64,000 nt of DNA from Armigeres subalbatus. Lineage: Eukaryota > Arthropoda > Insecta > Diptera > Culicidae. The notes beneath the pieces are model-generated. The model saw only the letters and a list, made by a program, of their open reading frames with translations. It ran no database searches and was not told where the DNA came from. The DNA lies in NCBI RefSeq assembly GCF_024139115.2, contig NC_085140.1:49439907-49503906 (forward strand). Direction: 5' to 3'. The translations under genes and the position numbers were made by a program. Below, one piece after another: positions 35,184 to 46,290 of this stretch (position 1 is the first letter of the stretch; every line of letters begins with the position of its first letter).

Positions 35184-37646
35184 TTACAATACACGGTTCG
35201 AGGCCGCATCTCTCCATCCTCGGATACGCCCCACGCTCGCCAAGTCGTTTTGCACCTGGTCTGCCCATCTCGCTCGCTGCGCTCCACGCCGTCTCGTACC
35301 TGCCGGATCGGAATCGAACACCATCTTTGCAGGGTTGCTGTCCGGCATTCTTGCAACATGTCCTGCCCATCGTACCCTTCCGGTTTTAGCTACCTTCTGG
35401 ATACTGGGTTCGCCGTAGAGTTGGGCGAGCTCATGGTTCATTCTTCGCCGCCACACACCGTCTTCTTGCACACCGCCAAAGATGGTCCTAAGCACCCGTC
35501 TCTCGGATACTCCGAGTGCTTGCAAGTCCTCCTCGAGCATTGTCCATGTTTCATGTCCGTAGAGGACAACCGGTCTTATAAGCGTCTTGTACATGACACA
35601 TTTGGTGCGGTGGCGAATCTTTTTCGACCGCAGTTTCTTCTGGAGCCCGTAGTAGGCCCGACTTCCACAGATGATGCGCCTTCGTTGTTCACGACTAACG
35701 TTGTTTTCACCCGTTAGCAAGGATCCGAGGTAGACGAATTCCTCGACCACCTCGAAGGTATCCCCGTCTATCGTAACACTGCTTCCCAGGCGGGCCCTGT
35801 CGCGCTCGGTTCCGCCCACAAGCATGTACTTTGTCTTTGACGCATTCACCACCAGTCCAACTTTTGTTGCTTCACGTTTCAGGCGGGTGTGCAGTTCTGC
35901 CACCTTTGCAAATGATCGGCCGACAATGTCCATGTCATCCGCGAAGCAAATAAATTGACTGGATCTGTTGAAAATCGTACCCCGGTTGTTACACCCCGCT
36001 CTTCGCATGACACCTTCTAGTACAATGTTGAACAACAGGCACGAAAGTCCATCACCTTGTCTTAGTCCCCGGCGCGATTCGAACGAACTGGAGTGTTCGC
36101 CCGAAATCTTCACACAGTTTTGCACACCATTCACCGTTGCTTTGATCAGTCTGGTAAGCTTCCCAGGGAAGCTGTTCTCGTCCATAATTTTCCATAGCTC
36201 TACGCGGTCTATACTGTCATATGCCGTCTTGAAATCAACGAACAGATGGTGCGTTGGGACCTGGTATTCACGGCATTTTTGAAGGATTTGCCGTACAGTA
36301 AAGATCTGGTCCGTTGTCGAGCGGCCGTCAACGAAGCCGGCTTGATAACTTCCCACGAACTCGTTCACGAATGGTGACAGACGACGGAAGTTGATCTGAG
36401 ATATCACTTTGTAGGCGGCATTAAGGATGGTGATCGCTCGAAAGTTCTCACACTCCAGTTTGTCGCCTTTCTTGTAGATGGGGCATATAACCTTTTCCTT
36501 CCACTCCTCCGGTAGCTGTTCGGTTTCCCAGATTCTGACTATCAGTTTGTGCAGGCAAGTGGCCAGCTTTTCCGGGGCCATCTTGATGAGCTCAGCTACG
36601 ATACCATCCTTACCAGCTGCTTTATTGGTCTCTAGCTGTTGAATGGCATCCTTAACCTCCCTCAAGGTGGGGGCTGGTTGGCTTCCATCGTCCGCTGAAC
36701 TGACGTAGTCATCTCCTCCGCTGCCTTGACTTTCACTGCCTGTACTCTCAGCGCCATTCAGATGTTCCTCGTAGTGCTGCTTCCACCTTTCGATCACCAC
36801 ACGTTCGTCCGTCAAGATGCTCCCATCCTTATCCCGGCACATTTCGGCTCGCGGCACGAAGCCTTTGCGGGATGCGTTGAGCTTCTGATAGAACTTACGT
36901 GTATCTTGAGAACGGCACAGCTGTTCCATCTCATCGCACTCCGCTTCTTCCAGGCGGCGTTTCTTCTCCTGAAAAAGGCGGGTCTGCTGTCTCCGCTTCC
37001 GTCTATAACGTTCCACGTTCTGCCAGGTACCTTGCTGCAGCGCGACCGCCCGCGCTGCGTCCTTCTCCTCCAGAATCTGTCTGCACTCTTCGTCGAACCA
37101 ATCGTTCCGTCGACTTCGACCCATATACCCGACGTTGTTCTCCGCTGCGTCGTTAATGGCTGCTTTAACTGTACTCCAGCAGTCCTCAAGAGGGGCCCCA
37201 TCGAGCTCACCTTCTTCCGGCAACGCTGCCTCGAGATGCTGCGCGTATGCAGTGGCGACATCAGGTTGCTTCAGTCGCTCTAGGTCGTACCGCGGCGGTC
37301 GTCGGTACCGAACATTGTTGATGACGGATAGTTTTGGGCGCAGTTTAACCATCACCAGATAGTGGTCAGAGTCGATGTTAGCGCCACGATATGTCCTGAC
37401 GTCGATAATGTCGGAGAAGTGCCGTCCATCAATCAGAACGTGGTCGATTTGTGATTCTGTCTGCAGTGGTGATCTCCAGGTGTACCGATACGGGAGGCTA
37501 TGTTGGAAGTAGGTGCTGCGAATGGCCATATTCTTGGAGGCGGCGAAATCAATTAGTCGTAGGCCGTTTTCTTTCGTCCGCCGGTGAGCGCTGAGCTTTC
37601 CAATAGTCGGTCTAAACTCCTCCTCTTGGCCAACGTGAGCGTTCAA
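35184..37646 (-). pseudogene. RTE-like endonuclease/reverse transcriptase, main frame
   Basis: An 820-residue open frame. Residues 1-110 are the end of the apurinic-type endonuclease, with NAHVGQ and the SDH motif in NIDSDHYLVMVKLRP. About 110-320 form a basic linker. About 320-590 form the [57 protein letters not shown] and [10 protein letters not shown] with both catalytic aspartates. The C-terminal region has YGHETWTM and [15 protein letters not shown]. There are no stops, and catalytic residues are kept. The N-terminal endonuclease is out of frame because of a scrambled stretch near 37650-37700, so the copy is not autonomous as it stands. Confidence 0.85.
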
Positions 37647-38216
37647 ATCTCCTATGAGTCAAAATCATCATAGGAGATTAGATTAGGAGAGGAGATTAGG
37701 AGTCGTGGCTTGGGCAGCTGTCGTACTCACGTTCCAGCTGCGCGTAGAATGCGTCCTTATCATCATCAGTGCTTCCGGAGTGTGGGCTATGGACGTTGAT
37801 TATGCTGAAGTTGAAGAACCGGCCTTTGATCCTCAACCTGCACATTTTTTAATGATCGGCCACCACCCGATCATACGCCTTTGCATATCGCCCATCACTA
37901 TGAAAGCTGTTCCCAGCTCGTGTGTGTTGCCGCAGCTCTGGTAGATGGTATGATTACCTCTAAACGTTCGCACCATTGATCCCTTCCAACAAACCTCCTG
38001 CAGCGCTACGATGCCGAATCCACGGTCCTTGAGCACATCGGCGAGTATGCGTGTGCTCCCGATGAAGTTGAGAGATTTGCAGTTCCACGAACCGAGTTTC
38101 CAATCGCTAGTCCCTTTTCGTCGCAGTGGTCTTCGCCGTTGGTTCCGGTCCGTACTCTCTTGTTGATTGTTCGTTGCGTGAGTTTTTTTTGGCTGGCTTG
38201 CAGGCCCTGACACCAA
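37647..38216 (-). pseudogene. RTE-like endonuclease, N-terminal part
   Basis: The frame opens MVSGPASQPKKTHATNNQQE and holds LGSWNCKSLN and IVALQEVCWKGS, the asparagine and glutamate motifs of the endonuclease. It shifts frame near 37850. The text resumes as FFNFSIINVHSPHSGSTDDD and EREYDSCPSHDS, then meets an AGGAGATTAG direct-repeat scramble at about 37660-37705 before the main frame. Confidence 0.75.
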
Positions 38217-38537
38217 ACCCCCTAAATTTCCGGTGGACCATGCTGCACAGTTTCACTTAGAGTCCCTCGCTGGCACTCGGACGATGATCAGCCGCCCCTA
38301 ACATGGAGAACAGACGCTGTTGTGAGCCGATCCTGACATGGAGAACAGACGCTCAATAAGATTTGCACCTCCGGAGAGGAGCCGATCTTCCCTAAGGTTG
38401 CTCGTATCCCGGCCAGCACCGCGGGGAGGTAGGGATAGGAGTTGCTGGGTAAGAGGCTAAGGACCGCGAGATGGGGTCTATTTTATTCCTTCAGGTACGC
38501 GAAGTACCAATGGTACGCTTTACCCAGCATTTGCATT

Positions 38538-39995
38538 ACTCCAGTCGAATATCCTTCAGATTTGTTGAATTGTCATTAATATGAACCATCATTCTATTTG
38601 AAATAATCTTTTCAAACAATTTGCTTATTGAAGAAAGCGATAACTAGAAGCCTCAGCTGGATTTTTGTCCGGCTTAAAAATTGGAATAATTTTGGCGTTT
38701 TTCCATTTATCTGGGAAGTATGCCAATTGAAAACATTTGTTAAATAAATTAACCAAAAAGGATAAAGAGCTCTCAGGAAGTTTTTTGATAAGTATGTAGA
38801 AAATACCATCATCACCCGGGGCTTTCATATTTTTAAATTTTCTAGTAATAGATCTCACTTCATCCAAATTAATTCCCAACGAAGGGTCGAAAACATTCTC
38901 TTGATTGAGAATGTCTTCGAAGCTCCGTGTAACCTGATCCTCAATTAGACTAGTGAGACCTAGACTAAAATTATGGGCACTCTCGAACTGCTGAGCAAGT
39001 TTTTGAGCCTTTTTGCCATTTGTTAATAAAAAATTTTCTCCCTCTTTAAGCGCTGGAATTGGCGCTTGAGGTTTTTTTTAAAGAAATTTCGTTAATTTTC
39101 AAAAGGGTTTCGAACTGGGATCCAACTTCGAGACATTATTCTCAAAGTTAGTATTTCTCAGAATAGCGTAACGTTTTTTTAATTTCATTTTGCAAATCTT
39201 TCCAAATAACTTTCAACGCGGGATCGCGAGTTCTTTGGTATTGCCTTCGCCTCACATTTTTAAGACTGAACACATTTAAGACATTAAGCTGAAGATCGTC
39301 GTCAATAATAATTGAGTTGAACTTAATTTCACATTTAGGATTTGCAATGCCTCTGGCTTCGACAATTTAATTTGTCCAAGATACGAAAGCATTGTCAATA
39401 TCACTTTTGGTATCGAGAGGAATGCCAACATCAAAATTCCTATCGATATAAGTTTTATATAAATTCCAATCAGCTCAATGATAATTAAAAGTAGAGCTGA
39501 TTGGATTGTTAATGGCTTCTTGTGAGATTTCAAACGTCACAAAAAGGTGATCAGAGTCAAAGTCAGCATGAGTTACCAATTGGCCGCACAACTGACTTGA
39601 ATCTGTTAAAACTAAATCAATTGTCGAAGGATTTCGACTGGAAGAAAAACAAGCTGGTCCATTGGGATATTGAATAGTATAATATCCCGCAGAACAATCT
39701 TCAAATAAAATTTTGCCGTTGGAATTGCTTTGAGCATTATTCCATGAACGGTGTTTGGCATTGAAGTCACCAGTCATGAAATTGTGATGATTTGTTGCGC
39801 GTTAGAATTTGAAGATCCGCTCTCAACAAATTCTTTTGCTGCCCATTGCACTTGAAAGGCAAGTAGGCAGCAATAAAAGAGAATTGTCCAAAATTTGTTT
39901 CAACAGAAGCTCCCAAGGTTTCAAAAACTTTGGTTTTAAACGAAGAATATAATTTTTTGTTTGATACGTCTGTTAATGACAATGGGTGACTGTAG
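38538..39995 (-). pseudogene. Juan-like ORF2, endonuclease and early RT part
   Basis: From the right: IVINRRIKNKL-like, FGQFSFIAAYLPFK, FMTGDFNAKHRSWNNAQ (endonuclease GDFNAKH motif) and NPSTIDLVLTDSS with DFDSDHLFVTFEIS (SDH motif). Then a frameshifted linker, FKNMKAPGDDGIFYILIKKL, FPDKWKNAKIIPIFKPDKNP and SLLSSISKLFEKIISNRMMV. About 30 RT residues are missing just before the insertion point, where HINDNSTN joins EGYSTG. Many frameshifts. Confidence 0.8.
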
Positions 39996-40826
39996 GATAA
40001 ACTAAAATAATATAAAAATAATAATAATAAAATTATAATTATTCTTGGTTTCGAACACGAAAAATAAGTGTAGGATGTTGTTTAATGATAAATCTTATTT
40101 GAAACATGTTCGACTACACGCTTAAAATCAATAACACAGAGATGTGTTTGCTTCACACAAAACGAACCTAATGCAGAACAGCACCTAGATGAGCGACAGT
40201 TACACAGCCACAAAAATAGCTCGTGTGGTTTTATTGAAGCTTGGATTTCAATATTTTCAACAATATTTGGTTCCTCAATAAACAAAGAATCTGTACAAAC
40301 GTTTACATGTTGAAAAGGACCGTTATCACGACCGTACGAGGCATTTTTGTGCCTGTGTAACTGTCGCTCATCTAGGTGATGTTCTGCATTATGTCCGTTT
40401 TGTGTGAAGCAAACACATCTCTGTGTTATTGATTTTAAGCGTGTAGTCGAACATGTTTCAAATAAGATTTATCATTAAACAACATCCTACACTTATTTTT
40501 CGTGTTCGAAACCAAGAATAATTATAATTTTATTATTATTATTTTTATATTATTTTACTATATCCTACAGTCACCCATTGTCATTAACAGACGTATCAAA
40601 CATAAATTATATTCTTCGTTTAAAACCAAAGTTTTTGAAACCTTGGGAGTTTCTGTTGAACCAAATTTTGGACAATTCTCTTTTATTGCTGCCTACTTGC
40701 CTTTCAAGTGCATTGGGCAGCAAAGGAATTTGTTGAGAGCGGATCTTCAAATTCTAACGCGCAACAAATCCAAATTTTTCATGACTGGTGACTTCAATGC
40801 CAAACACCGTTCATGGAATAATGCTC
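39732..40826. repeat. Large palindrome, ~496-bp arms, ~100-bp loop
   Basis: Left arm 39732-40228 and right arm 40331-40826 are inverted copies with scattered differences. Each arm includes about 240 bp of Juan-like endonuclease sequence plus about 240 bp of non-Juan sequence (TAATAATAATAAAATTATAA; TTCGAACACGAAAAATAAGTG; AATCAATAACACAGAGATGTG). The right-arm Juan piece encodes FGQFSFIAAYLPFK and DFNAKHRSWNNAQ on the + strand. The duplicated stretch therefore spans the junction between the Juan element and the insert. Confidence 0.8.
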
Positions 40827-40858
40827 AGTGTAAGCGTGTACGTGTCAGAGTGTAATGG

Positions 40859-41252
40859 AACGTACACACGGTCAAGCAGTTTGACCAACATTGACTCCAC
40901 CTCTCGTTTATTCAAACATCCATCAAGTTTTTCCAACAGCGGCACGAACAATCAATTTATTCGACCAACAATATCACACACGAACGACCGAAGCGACAAC
41001 TTGAGCACCAACCATCAAAAAATATATGGGGGTTTGTGCAACTTCACTACAAATGCTCAAACATGTTCGGCGTACCTTGACTCCGCCCCCGACTACTCAA
41101 ACCAAAATCAAACCGTTTTAATTTTTTCCAACCGAGCCGCCAACTGTCAAATGGTTGTTCGAACAACTTCACACACGTTCCAACAAAGCAGCAACCGAAG
41201 TGTTTTCTTGGGGGTGGAGTCAATGTTCGTCGAACTGCTTGACTGGTGTGTA
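40859..41252. mobile_element. MITE, AACGTACACAC termini, tandem copy 1
   Basis: The left end ACACGGTCAAGCAGTTTGAC is matched by the complement of the right end GTCGAACTGCTTGACTGGTGTGT. The body is about 390 bp and carries CAACATTGACTCCACC arms. Confidence 0.75.
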
Positions 41253-41256
41253 TTGG

Positions 41257-41654
41257 AACGTACACACGGTCAAGCAGTTTGACTAACATTAACTCCACCT
41301 CTCGTTTATTCAAACATCCATTCAGTTCTACCAACAGCGACACGAACAATCAATTTATTCGACCAACAATATCACACACGAACGACCGAAGCACCAACTC
41401 GAGCACCAACCATCAAAAAATATATGGGGGTTTGTGCAACTTCACTACAAATGCTCATACATGTTCGGCGAACCTTGACTCCACCCCCGACAACTCAAAC
41501 CAAAATCAAACCGTTTTAATTTTTTCCAACCGAGCTGCCAACTGTCAAATGGTTGTTCGAACAACTTCACACACGTTCAAACAAAGCAGCAACCGAAGCG
41601 TTTTCGTGGGGGCGGAGTCAATGTTCGTCGAACTGCTTGACTGGTGTGTACGTT
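41257..41654. mobile_element. MITE, AACGTACACAC termini, tandem copy 2
   Basis: Nearly the same sequence as copy 1, in the same orientation, and starting 4 bases after it. The right end reads CTTGACTGGTGTGTACGTT and completes the inverted repeat with the AACGTACACAC start. The open frames of about 160 residues in both copies come from the repeat. Confidence 0.75.
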
Positions 41655-42440
41655 GCATATGTTGCATAAGCGAAAAACGAGGAGTTTACGCGAGCACGGG
41701 GTTGAATACCAGGAGAGTAATAATTCCATCCATGTGAGCGGAGAGCAGAGATAGTTATCCGCTGCCGAAACAGAGCTCAGTTTTGTGATGAACGTAGTTG
41801 CTAACGGGTGTGAAAGTGAATGTAAACAAAAAAATTAAGAAACAATTAATAGAAAATATGTTTGATTTTAATTGTTGTGTGTTCGGTCTTATTGTTGTAA
41901 TAATTGAAAGAAAACCCGACAATGGCCAAGTCGGTATGCATTTTACGCTCCCTAAATGTTAAGTGTTTTAATTATTAAATGAAAAGGTGCTCGTGTGCGA
42001 CTGCCATTTTCAATTGCTACGGCTGACGTTTGGGAACGTTGAGAAGGTGAGGTTTTGCTGTTAGCAAAACGTATCTGTAAGTCGCTCCAATTTAGCTGAT
42101 CTGAGCGATTTAGAAGAGCGCGACAATATGCTATTGATGACTGTGGTGAAATAAACTAAAAATTCCATGTCCACCACAATTAGTAACTGTTGTTTGATTT
42201 ACCATGACCTTGTGCCGAAGTGAAGATTGTGCTACAGTGGACGCGCATTACAGGGTTGTTGCAGATTTTTATAGCATTATTACATGGCAGGGATATTGAA
42301 AAATTTTGTTTTTTTTTTTCTAAGGGGGAATTATAAAATCATGACTGACTACGACTTCGTTCTGCGCACTACAGGGCAGATTATGCGTTTTCTTTTGCCT
42401 GTAGGTACTTTGAACATTTCGAAACAACAATTATATTGCC
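41655..42440. other. Insert sequence, nothing recognised
   Basis: Part of the 5 kb block that splits the Juan-like ORF2. No reading frame or repeat recognised. Confidence 0.4.
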
Positions 42441-42702
42441 TACACGCAAAAAAATAACCTTATATGTTATGGTAAAAAACCATTCGAAAATACTTATACT
42501 CTTTATTACGCCACCTAATGAATGATCCCATATCAAAAAGCTAAAAACATTCATAAGTTAATGAAAAGTATAAGTCTTAGAATGCATGTGGCTAATGCGA
42601 TGTATAAGTTTTTCTTATACATATCATTAGGCGTCTGCTTTGGCAAAAAAGAATCTTAATAATAAATCTTAATAATAAATATCATTAATTTTTTTACGTG
42701 TA
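42441..42702. mobile_element. MITE with TACACGCAAAAAAAT termini
   Basis: TACACGCAAAAAAATAAC at the left and AATTTTTTTACGTGTA at the right are imperfect inverted repeats, with TA at each outer edge. The body is AT-rich with CTTATACAT motifs. Confidence 0.55.
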
Positions 42703-43045
42703 CATTAGTGTACGTCAATAATATGATCAGAAAATATATTACGTAAATTTGAATAAGTCCAACATGTGAATAAAAAGGTGTATGTGATCTGTTATGTATA
42801 TTTACGCGTTTAATAATGTTTTTGTCGAATGGCAGTTTTTAATTTGTTTGGATTATTCCAAAAACAAGTTAAACCACATATTTCTTCTGAATGGTACATT
42901 GCTTTTGATGAATGGGGCAAACAAAAACAACAATTCATGACTTCTTTGTTTTTGGCCATGGGTGATGTCAGGAACACTCGTTATCAATGCACAGGGTTGT
43001 AGCAGAATTTTATCGTATTAAAACTAACTATATATTACATTGAAC
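42703..43045. other. Insert sequence, nothing recognised
   Basis: AT-rich, no coding signal. Confidence 0.35.
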
Positions 43046-43545
43046 TCTTAAGCGGTTTAGTACATCTCTGAGTGGACGTTTGATCTGAAAGGATCAGATG
43101 AGAAGAAAAACCAACCCTTGAGCGGGTTGGTGCGTCCGCAATGTATTCTATATACGAGCAGACGTTTGATCCGGGTGGATCAGTTGAAAGGCAATAATTG
43201 AAACCTTGAACCGGTTAGCACTCTGAGTGGAGGTTTGATCTGAAAGGATTGGTTGATAAGAAAATCCAACTCTTGAGCGGGTTGGTGCGTCCGCAATGTC
43301 TTCTACATACGAGCAGACGCTTGATCCGGGTGGATCAGTTGAAAGGCAATAATTGAAGCTTGAGCGGGTTGGCACGTCTCTGAGCGGACGTTTTATCTGA
43401 GAGGATCAGTTGAGAATAAAATCCAACGCTTGAGCAGCAACAGCATCTACATACGAACAGAAGCTTGTGAATCAATTGAAAGGCAGTGGAATTTTTGAAC
43501 GGTTTAGTTCATCTCTCTTTGATCTGATTAGTTGAGAAGAAAATC
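43046..43545. repeat. About 150-165-bp tandem array
   Basis: Units share TTGAGCGGGTTGGTGCGTCC, TACGAGCAGACG, TGATCCGGGTGGATCAGTTG and GTTTGATCTGAAAGGATC. There are about three units, the last two degraded. Each unit contains two related half-units around GATCAGTTGA. Similar but more diverged text (GAGTGGATTGG; GAAAAATCCAA) appears at 55.7-56.0 kb. Confidence 0.7.
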
Positions 43546-43559
43546 TAACCTTTGAAAAT

Positions 43560-43610
43560 TTTTCTGATGTTGATTCAAAATTGATGGTTAAAGGCATAGT
43601 AAGAAAGAGG
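43560..43610. repeat. Detached unit of the 44.4 kb tandem array
   Basis: TCTGATGTTGATTCAAAATTGATGGTTAAAGGCAT and AGAGGAGAAGATTTGG match the unit of the array at 44435-44990. Sequence between them is therefore an insertion into the array. Confidence 0.55.
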
Positions 43611-43722
43611 AGAAGATTTGGGAGACTTATCTGTTTTTTTGTTAAATATCTTGGCTGTGCATATGCACAGCATATGTTTCGAAATGGACAAATTGATATG
43701 AAATTTGCGAAAAAGAATCCAC

Positions 43723-43795
43723 GTGTCTTGGAGGGACTCGAACCCTCAACCTCCTACTCTCTAGATAGGCGTGATAACCCCTACACAACAAGACC
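43723..43795 (-). tRNA. tRNA-like cloverleaf, anticodon AGA; probably SINE or pseudogene
   Basis: Read on the - strand, 73 bases fold as a tRNA. The acceptor has 6 of 7 pairs (GTCTTG with CAAGAC). The D-stem has 3 of 4 with GGGG in its loop. The anticodon stem is CCTAT/GTAGG with a 7-base loop CTAGAGA. The variable region has 5 bases, and the T-arm GAGGG/CCCTC encloses TTCGAGT. A- and B-box sequences are present. The anticodon would be AGA (serine), but serine tRNAs have a long variable arm and this does not. The A-box region resembles tRNA-Val. It lies within repeats, so a tRNA-derived SINE head is more likely than a working gene. Confidence 0.45.
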
Positions 43796-43929
43796 ACTTA
43801 AAGGTCACGTTTGCGGAAAAGCCATCAGAATCCGAGTACCAACCTCCACCGCGGTTAGCTCTCTTTTTTGCAAATTGAATATCTTTCGGATGCTTGATTT
43901 GCCCAATCTCCACATTTGCTTTACTGTTG

Positions 43930-44149
43930 TAGGGGAAATGTTCCGATCTCCATCTCACTGTACATATATCCATCTCATCGCTAAACAAAGAAATTCGGCA
44001 CCAAATTCGTCGCTTCTTTTTGTCAACATGCGTGCTCACTGCTGAAAAAAATCACAAAAATAATAAACAAACCAAATTCCTTACCATTGCCTTGTTTTTG
44101 ATGGGATGGAAATAGGAGCTATGAGATGAAGTGGCGAACCGTTCCCCTA
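43930..44149. mobile_element. MITE, TAGGGGAA termini, copy 1
   Basis: TAGGGGAAATGTTCCGATCT at the left and CGAACCGTTCCCCTA at the right are imperfect inverted repeats. Body blocks CATCTCATCGCTAAACAAAG and AAAAAATCACAAAAATAA are shared with the copy at 60684-60911. Confidence 0.75.
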
Positions 44150-44434
44150 TATCCACAGCCAAGCGAGTGCACATTGTTTATTCAACGAGAGGATCGCACT
44201 CCATGCCCCCCAGCAACGGACTGGGCGGGACGGTATAGAATGCGAATTCAATCGCACTCTGCTGTGCCAAAGGCTTGCTTGGCTAAAGCATTTGATGAGT
44301 TTGATTGCCTTTTACGTAAACGGTCGCGTGTACTCAGACTTATCTGATTTTGATGCAATATTGATGTTCCAGAGCCTAGTAAGCTCTATTTATAATAGCA
44401 TGAATCACATCAATTGTTGTCTTGTGAATAGAGT

Positions 44435-44990
44435 TAGAAGAGAGTACACAGAGAAGATTTTGGATATTTTCTTGACGTTGATTCAAGATCGATGGTTAAG
44501 GCCATGGTAAGCCGAGTTAGGATATGAAAACTGAGAAAGCGGAGAAGACTTGAAATTTTCTCTTTTGAGTGAAGTAAGAATATGTAAACAGAAATACGCA
44601 GAGAAGATTTTGGATATTTTCTTGATGTTGATTCGAAATTGATGATTGAAGGCATGGTAAGCCGAGTTAGAACATAGAGTTAGAATACGTAAACTGAGAA
44701 AGCGGAGAAGACTTGGAATATTCTTTTTTGAGTGAAGTTAAAATATGTGAACAGAAATACACAGAGAAGATGTTGGGTATTTTCTTGATGTTGATTCGAG
44801 ATTGATGATTAAAGGCATGGTAAGCCGAGTTAGAACATAGAGTTAGAATACGTAAACTGAGAAAGCGGAGAAGACTTGGAATATTATTTTTTGAGTGAAG
44901 TTAAAATACGTGAACAGAAATACACAGAGAAGATTTTGGATTTTTTTTTTGATGTTGATTCGAAATTGATGATTGAAGGCAATGTAAATA
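44435..44990. repeat. 150-165-bp tandem array
   Basis: The motif AGAAGATTTTGGATATTTTC recurs near 44453, 44603, 44768 and 44930 (spacing about 150, 165 and 162). Units also share GATGTTGATTCGAAATTGAT, GGTAAGCCGAGTTAGAA and ACTGAGAAAGCGGAGAAGAC. The array ends exactly where the Juan-like ORF2 resumes. Confidence 0.75.
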
Positions 44991-44991
44991 A

Positions 44992-45300
44992 CCCGACAGC
45001 GACCTAACCACAGGCGCTGTCAAGTCATTTCGGTAAATAAAATAATTTGGATCTCTTTTGATGAAAAGACTAGATTTTAAATATGTTTCAGTTATAATGG
45101 CAATGTGCACATTATGATCTGATAGGAAGTTGAATAATTCATCTTCCTTACCCTTTAAAGAGCGGGCAAAATATTCAAAGAATTATTTGGATCCATCAGA
45201 ACGAAGTCCAATAACAAAAACAATAACAATTTTTTGAGTAAATTTGATACCAACATGAACAGCTTAAGTTTTAGTATTTGCTTGGAACATTGGATCAATC
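44992..45300 (-). pseudogene. Juan-like ORF2, N-terminal fragment
   Basis: On the - strand, HNVHIAIITETYLKSSLFIK then DPNYFIYRND is the start of a jockey endonuclease (the TETYL motif holds the catalytic glutamate). It is preceded by frameshifted text and broken at 44992. Its continuation is at 39995. Confidence 0.75.
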
Positions 45301-45319
45301 GTGTGATGCAATTGTTCAT

Positions 45320-46290
45320 TTAGAAAATCAAAGTCGGAAGCAGACATGCTGAGTCGTCAGAACGAACGTTATTTTCCGTTGAAGAATGGGTTTGAAAATC
45401 ATTCATCGTCGGTAAATTTTCAGAAATGAAATTTTGCCTGCCTGCAACGGTGCTTGCATAGGTGGGCGTGTTTGAAACATTAGAATTCGACGAATTGCTC
45501 GTTACCCGGTGAGAGGTAGGAGCAAAATTCGTTCGTTGATTGTGGTAGGTATGAATTGCTCGACCGGCAAATGATTGCGGATTTTGAGCGTTTGAAATAT
45601 GTTTACCCGGCGAATCTGGGATCCGATTGGAATTTCCCGTCATCAATTTTGCACGGGAAGTCAAAACTTTTTTGCGTGAAGGGCATTCCCAAAAATTGGA
45701 TTTATGAGTGCCCCCACAATTAGCACATTTATATTTATTGGAATCTTCTCTCACAGGACAGGCGTCCTTGGCGTGAGAGGCTCCACCACAAATCATGCAT
45801 TTAGCATCCATGTGACAATGTTTGGTTCCGTGACCCCACTTTTGGCACTTACAGCACTGAGTGGGGTTTTGGAAATTTCCCCCAAGGCCTGCAGAAATGT
45901 TCCCATGTAACACGGACATGAGACATAATACAGGCCTTTTCCAAACTTTTCATATTATTTAGTTCACTTTTGTTAAAATGAACTAAATAAAATTCTTGAG
46001 AAATGCCCCTCTGGGAAGTACCAGAGTGGGATTTCTTTTTCATCTTAATTACTTGGACTGGTGAAAATCCAAGTAATTGAGAAATTTCAATTTTAATCTC
46101 ATCCAGTGATTTATCATCACTGGGGAGACCTTTCAAGACGACTTTGAACAATCGCTCAGTTTTGTCGTCGTATGTGAAGAATTTATGGCGCTTCACAGTT
46201 AAATACTGAAGAAGACGTTTGCGATCGTCAAAGGATCCCGGCAAAACGCGGCAGTCATCCTTTCTGGCAATCTGAAATGAAACCTTGATC
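45320..46290 (-). pseudogene. Juan-like ORF1 (gag) with three zinc knuckles
   Basis: The upstream part (46290-45850) has CRVLPGSFDDRKRLLQYLTV and LFKVVLKGLP, the RNA-binding fold typical of jockey gag. A frameshift follows at about 45870. The downstream part (45919-45320) has CX2CX4HX4C twice (CCKCQKWGHGTKHC, CMICGGASHAKDAC) and CX2CX3HX6C (CANCGGTHKSNFWEC), then an S/N/T-rich tail. Gag proteins of this type bind the element RNA. ORF1 is truncated at its start and frameshifted. Confidence 0.85.

Larger units (their letters stand above)
35129..38532 (-). mobile_element. RTE-like non-LTR retrotransposon, near complete
   Basis: It has inserted in the Juan-like RT, leaving GCATT on both sides (35124-35128 and 38533-38537) as a probable 5-base target duplication. 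The 5' leader at 38532-38220 is shared with the decayed copy at 22190. One long frame encodes endonuclease and RT. The 3' end is short and finishes AAACTAAATAAATG, AT-rich as in RTE-type elements. The clade is my best guess from the single-ORF layout; I and R1-related clades are alternatives. Confidence 0.8.

Noticed and set aside
35178..37362. + strand frames of up to 185 residues over the RTE-like element
   Set aside because: Antisense shadows of the RT frame, which has clear catalytic motifs.
40788..41737. Two 163-164-residue frames that look like duplicated genes
   Set aside because: They are the bodies of two tandem MITE copies.
43581..44045. A 154-residue frame
   Set aside because: It runs across a tRNA-like sequence and half of a MITE, so it is not a conserved gene.
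43046..44990. CRISPR array
   Set aside because: The repeats are contiguous 150-165-bp units without spacers, in a eukaryotic genome.
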